A DNA stretch of 64,000 nt. Origin: JBBCJT01 sp037190665. GTDB taxonomy: Bacteria > Pseudomonadota > Alphaproteobacteria > Acetobacterales > Acetobacteraceae. Below the pieces are notes generated by a model that ran no database searches, had not been told where the DNA came from, and saw only the letters and a program-made list of their open reading frames with translations. How positions within the stretch are numbered: position 1 is the first letter of the stretch; each line of letters starts with the position of its first letter. This document shows, one piece after another, positions 60,583-64,000 of this stretch. Made by a program: the position numbers and the translations under genes. The stretch lies in assembly GCA_037190665.1 (NCBI GenBank), contig JBBCJT010000137.1, positions 13,541 through 77,540 on the forward strand, read 5' to 3'.

Positions 60583-61632
60583 ATGAGCGCCGTCGTTTCC
60601 CGATCGCCCGCTGTCCCTCCTTCCGCGCTGCATCGCGGCGCAATCGTCGTCGACATGACCATGCCCTGGGGCGACTACGCCCAGCGTGCCGAGATGAAGC
60701 CGGACACGCTCGATCGGCTGATCGGCAGCGGCTACACGATGGTCTCGCTGACCATTGCGCAGGATCGTACGCCATTCGCCGAGGCCATGGCCTCGCTCGC
60801 CAAGGAACGGCGCTTCTTCCTGGAGCGGCCGGACCGCTTCGTGCTGGTCGACACGGCAGCCGATGTCGAGCGTGCCAAGGCGGAGGGCAAGCTCGCCGTC
60901 GCCTTTCACTTCCAGGGCTGCAACCCGCTTGAAGGCAGGCTCGAGAACGTCGCGCTCTTCTACGATCTCGGCATCCGCCACATGCTGCTCGCGTACAACA
61001 TGCGCAACCTCGCGGCGGATGGCTGTCACGAGCGCACCGATGCCGGCCTCAGCCGCTTCGGCATGGCGCTGGTGGCGGAGATGAACCGGGTGGGCATGAT
61101 CGTCGACGTGACCCATGTCGGCTGCCGCAGTTCGCTCGACGCGATCGAGGCATCGACGGCGCCGGTGATCTTCTCCCATTCCAACCCGCGCGCCGTCTTC
61201 GACCACGAGCGCAACATCCGCGACGATCAGATCCGCGCCTGTGCCGCCTCCGGCGGGGTGGTCGGCATCAACGGGCTCGACATCTTCCTCGGCGGGCCGC
61301 CGACGGTGGAGCGCTTCCTGTCGCACATGCGGCACTGCCTCGACCTTGTCGGGCCGGATCATGTCGGCCTCGGCCTGGACTTCGTCTATGATCCGGAGAC
61401 GCTGACGAACGTACTGATCCGCGGCACCGCCCAGCGTTACCCGACGGGCAGCGGCTACGACCGGGCACGGGTGCCCGAGTTCTTCCAGCCGGAGCAGGTG
61501 CCGGAAGTGACCGACGCACTCGCCGCCGCAGGCTGGGGCGATGAGGACGTGCGCAAGATCCTTGGTGGCAACTGGATGCGGGTGGCGCGCGAGGTGTGGC
61601 GGCCCGCCAACGGGGGAGGGAGGGGACCATGA
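60583..61632 (+). CDS. Membrane-dipeptidase family (M19) protein, atypical metal site
   Basis: Protein of 349 residues in the renal-dipeptidase fold. Family segments are LENVALFYDLGIRHMLLAYN, GLSRFGMALVAEMNRVGMIV, DVTHVG and FSHSNPRAVFDHERNIRDDQ. The usual first ligands (DGHxD) are replaced by VDMTMPWGD and the bridging glutamate (xEG) by FQGCNP. This altered form resembles the M19 protein I recall from dimethylglycine/betaine gene clusters of pseudomonads, which fits the nearby sox operon. Plain dipeptidase activity is uncertain. It overlaps the next gene by 4 bp. Confidence 0.85.
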   Translation: MSAVVSRSPAVPPSALHRGAIVVDMTMPWGDYAQRAEMKPDTLDRLIGSGYTMVSLTIAQDRTPFAEAMASLAKERRFFLERPDRFVLVDTAADVERAKAEGKLAVAFHFQGCNPLEGRLENVALFYDLGIRHMLLAYNMRNLAADGCHERTDAGLSRFGMALVAEMNRVGMIVDVTHVGCRSSLDAIEASTAPVIFSHSNPRAVFDHERNIRDDQIRACAASGGVVGINGLDIFLGGPPTVERFLSHMRHCLDLVGPDHVGLGLDFVYDPETLTNVLIRGTAQRYPTGSGYDRARVPEFFQPEQVPEVTDALAAAGWGDEDVRKILGGNWMRVAREVWRPANGGGRGP

Positions 61633-63197
61633 AGAAATTTCTCGCGGCAATCGCGCTCTGTGCCGCCACGGCCGCGCCGGTGTCGGCGGCCGACCTGACG
61701 GTGGGGGCGCGGTTCGATCCGTCGATCGATCCGCACTACCTCTATCTCTCGACGAACATGGCCTACGCCCAGCACATCTTCGAGCCGCTGGTGGCGCGCG
61801 ACGTCAATTCGCAGCCGATCCCGGGCCTGGCGGAAAGCTGGCGGCCCATCGACGACCAGACGTGGGAGTTCAAGCTGCGCCGCGGCGTCAAGTTCCACGA
61901 CGGGCAGGAGTTCACGGCCGAGGACGTGCTCTTCACCGTCAAGCGGGTGCCGTCGATCCCCAACAACCCCAGCCCCTACACCGGCGCGCTCCGGTCCGTG
62001 GTGGCGACCGAGGCGCCCGATCCCTACACGGTGATCTTCCGCACCGACCGGCCGAACCCGATCCTGCCTAGCCAGTTCACGATCATGTCGATCGTCTCGC
62101 ACAAGGCGGCCGCAGGCGCGATGCCGGCCGACTTCGCGTCCGGCAAGGCCGCGATCGGCACCGGCCCCTACCGCTTCGTGCGCTCCGTCCGCGGCGAGCG
62201 GCTGGAGCTCGAGCGCGTCGCCGGGCATCACGGGCCGGCACCGGCCTGGGACAAGGTCACCTTCCGCTTCATCCCCAACCCCGCCACGCGGGTGGCGGCC
62301 CTGCTGGCGGGCGATGTCGACATGATCGACTACGTGCCGACGGCCGACCTGCCGCGGCTGAGGTCGGACGCACGCGCGAGCCTGTTCACCCGCGCCTCGG
62401 ACCGGGTGATCTACTTCGCGCCCAATGTCGGCGCCGAGACCCTGCCGGGGCTGACGACCAAGGCCGGCCAGCCGCTCGACCGCAATCCGCTCCGCGACGT
62501 CAGGGTCCGTCAGGCCCTGTCGCTCGCCATCAACCGCCCGGCGCTGATCGAGCAGGTGATGGAGGGCTTCGCCGCGCCGGCAACCCAGCTCGTCCCCGAG
62601 GGGTTCTTCGGTTTCGATCCCGGCATTCCGGCGCCGGCATTCGACGTCGCCCGGGCACGCGCGCTCCTGGCCGAGGCGGGCTGGCCGGAAGGGTTCGGCA
62701 TGACCGTCGCCTGCACCACCGACCGCTACGTCAACGATGCCGCGATCTGCCAGGCGGCGGGGCAGATGTGGGCCCGGATCGGACTCACCATGAAGGTCGA
62801 GGCCTATCCCTCCAACGTCTTCTTCGGCCGGGCGCGGGCGGGCCAGTCGGAGTTTCCGATCGTGCTGGTCGGCTGGGGCAGTTCGTCGACGGGCGATTCC
62901 TCGGGCGCGCTCACCGGCCTCCTGCATAGTGTCGATGCGGGCCGCGGCTACGGCGCCTACAATTTCGGCGCCTACGCGTCGAGGGACGTCGACCAGCGCA
63001 TCGAGCAGGCGACCACGACCATGGATCCGACGGCGCGGCTCACGCTGATGCAGGGCGCGATGCGGGCTGCGATCGAGGATGGGGCAATCATCCCGCTGCA
63101 CACCCAGATGACCGCGGTCGCGACCCGCAAGGGCCTCGTCTACGCCCCGCGTGCCGACGAGTGGACGATGGCGATGCAGGCGAGGCCGGCGAACTGA
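61629..63197 (+). CDS. ABC transporter substrate-binding protein, peptide/nickel family 5
   Basis: Periplasmic receptor of 522 residues. The signal peptide ends AAPVSAA; the mature start is DLTVGARFDPSIDPHYLYLS. The family signature region is TWEFKLRRGVKFHDGQEFTA. It starts in an ATGA overlap with the M19 gene. No permease or ATPase follows: the next gene is convergent. It presumably binds a dipeptide- or betaine-like compound for the M19 and CocE enzymes, using permeases encoded elsewhere. It resembles the receptor at 4163 in family only. Confidence 0.92.
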   Translation: MKKFLAAIALCAATAAPVSAADLTVGARFDPSIDPHYLYLSTNMAYAQHIFEPLVARDVNSQPIPGLAESWRPIDDQTWEFKLRRGVKFHDGQEFTAEDVLFTVKRVPSIPNNPSPYTGALRSVVATEAPDPYTVIFRTDRPNPILPSQFTIMSIVSHKAAAGAMPADFASGKAAIGTGPYRFVRSVRGERLELERVAGHHGPAPAWDKVTFRFIPNPATRVAALLAGDVDMIDYVPTADLPRLRSDARASLFTRASDRVIYFAPNVGAETLPGLTTKAGQPLDRNPLRDVRVRQALSLAINRPALIEQVMEGFAAPATQLVPEGFFGFDPGIPAPAFDVARARALLAEAGWPEGFGMTVACTTDRYVNDAAICQAAGQMWARIGLTMKVEAYPSNVFFGRARAGQSEFPIVLVGWGSSSTGDSSGALTGLLHSVDAGRGYGAYNFGAYASRDVDQRIEQATTTMDPTARLTLMQGAMRAAIEDGAIIPLHTQMTAVATRKGLVYAPRADEWTMAMQARPAN

Positions 63198-63211
63198 CCG
63201 CCGGCCGGCTG

Positions 63212-63229
63212 CCCCTCGCGGGAGAGGGG
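63212..63229. terminator. Hairpin between convergent genes, repeat-related
   Basis: CCCCTC - GCGGGA - GAGGGG forms a 6-bp stem in the 42-bp gap between two convergent stops, and could end transcription from both sides, though no T tract follows. It contains GCGGGAGAGGG, the same 11-mer as the repeats at 2991-3001 and 3090-3100. Confidence 0.45.
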
Positions 63230-63239
63230 ACCTCGCGGC

Positions 63240-64000
63240 CTACTTCGCCTCCGCCGCCTCACGGGCCAGCAGCGCCCGCTTGCGCGGGATGCCCCAGCGG
63301 TAGCCGGTGAGGCTGCCGTCGCTGCCGACCACGCGATGGCACGGCACCGCGAGCGAGACCGGGTTGGTCGCGCAGGACCGGGCGACGGCGCGCACCGATT
63401 TCGGCGCGCCCAGCATGGCCGCGACCTCGGCGTAGCTGCGCGTCTGTCCCGGCGGGATCGTCCGCAGCGTGTCCCATACCCGCTTCTGGAAGGCGGTGCC
63501 GCGCAGGTCGAGCGGCAGGTCCAGCGCGGCACGCGGCTCGCGCAGGAAATCCAGCACCGCGCGCAGCGTGTCCGCGAGCCCGGCATCGTCCGCGACGATC
63601 CGCGCCTGCGGGAAGCGCCGCCGCAGGTCGCCCATCAGCGCATCGTCCGGCTCGGCAAAGCCGATGAAGCACACGCCGGCTTCCGTCGCACCCACCAGCA
63701 CGCGGCCGAACGGCCCGTCGCCGAAGGCGGTGCGGATCGTCTCGCCCGCGCCACCGCGCCGTGCGGCGCCAGGGCGCATGCCGAGATGGCGGGCGGTGTC
63801 CTCGTAGACGCGCCTCTCGCTGCCGAAGCCGGCGCCGGCCACCGCATCGGCCACGCGCTCGCCGCGGGCCAGCGCCGCCTGCAGCCGCCGCGCCTTCACC
63901 CCCTCGGCGTAGCTGCGGGGGGTCACGCCGGTATGCTCCTTGAACAGCCGCAGGAAGTGGTACTTGGAATAGCCGGCGCGGGCGGCGAGGCGGTCCAGCC
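63240..64000 (-). CDS. ada: Ada-type O6-methylguanine-DNA methyltransferase with AraC-like domain (partial)
   Basis: DNA-repair protein and transcription factor; about 253 residues are visible. The AraC-like HTH at the window edge reads GYSKYHFLRLFKEHTGVTPR. The methyltransferase domain carries FQKRVWDTLRTIPPGQTRSY, the alkyl-acceptor motif PCHRVVGSDG and GYRWGIPRKRALLAR. The N-terminus lies beyond the right edge, so whether the Cys-based phosphotriester domain is present cannot be said. The acceptor cysteine removes methyl groups from O6-methylguanine irreversibly. It is convergent with the receptor gene (42 bp between stops). Confidence 0.93.
   Translation of the reverse strand, partial: LDRLAARAGYSKYHFLRLFKEHTGVTPRSYAEGVKARRLQAALARGERVADAVAGAGFGSERRVYEDTARHLGMRPGAARRGGAGETIRTAFGDGPFGRVLVGATEAGVCFIGFAEPDDALMGDLRRRFPQARIVADDAGLADTLRAVLDFLREPRAALDLPLDLRGTAFQKRVWDTLRTIPPGQTRSYAEVAAMLGAPKSVRAVARSCATNPVSLAVPCHRVVGSDGSLTGYRWGIPRKRALLAREAAEAK

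Overview
The window comes from a very GC-rich genome, most likely an alphaproteobacterium. The alpha-type RpoH carries the QKKLFFNL box, rluD and rpoH are adjacent with a small DUF6476-like membrane gene beside them, and a heterotetrameric sarcosine oxidase operon is present. Four Bug/TctC-type receptors in 64 kb hint at Acetobacteraceae (Roseomonas-like), but that is inference. I saw no IS element, prophage, CRISPR array, tRNA or rRNA.

Layout. 1-9396 looks like core or housekeeping: a MmyB-type XRE regulator running off the left edge, a ROK sugar kinase, TusA, a histone-deacetylase-like amidohydrolase, an AbrB permease / peptide-type receptor / nucleoside hydrolase run, rpoH with its own promoter and terminator, rluD and a DUF6476-like protein. 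9422-16704 is a LysR gene facing a six-gene operon (PLP lyase, FAD amine oxidase, amino-acid receptor, two permeases without an ATPase, argininosuccinate-lyase-like enzyme) that looks like uptake and breakdown of an unusual N-substituted amino acid. 16766-21520 is hyuA-hyuB-tctC, divergent from a LysR gene. 22667-31208 holds two convergent sets of three-component FAD / 2Fe-2S / FAD amine dehydrogenases (OoxABC/HcnABC/LhpBEF type), one with a class II aldolase, the other led by an IclR regulator. 31311-37889 has a crotonase, an acyl-CoA ligase and a polyamine/betaine-type ABC importer whose two permeases are fused. 38015-43945 is a second hyuA-hyuB pair, a LysR gene and a Bug receptor.

44272-53011 is an oxidative sugar-acid (hexuronate-like) operon: a divergent aconitase, a Bug receptor, a uronate-dehydrogenase-like SDR, a beta-propeller lactonase and an Ldh2-type dehydrogenase. 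It is transcribed away from a GntR regulator that carries two winged-helix domains. 53071-57993 is soxBDAG (sarcosine oxidase), followed by a TetR gene, a CocE hydrolase, an atypical M19 'dipeptidase', a peptide-type receptor, and the start-truncated ada gene at the right edge.

Taken together, this is a catabolic neighbourhood aimed at small nitrogenous and carboxylic compounds: N-methyl and secondary amines, hydantoin/oxoproline-like lactams, sugar acids and dipeptide-like molecules. Most modules pair a local regulator with a periplasmic receptor and oxidases or lyases. Several divergent promoter regions carry clean short palindromes that are good operator candidates. The least familiar parts are the PLP/FAD/ASL-like operon, the aconitase paralogue with altered active-site positions inside the sugar-acid operon, and the M19 protein that has lost canonical metal ligands.
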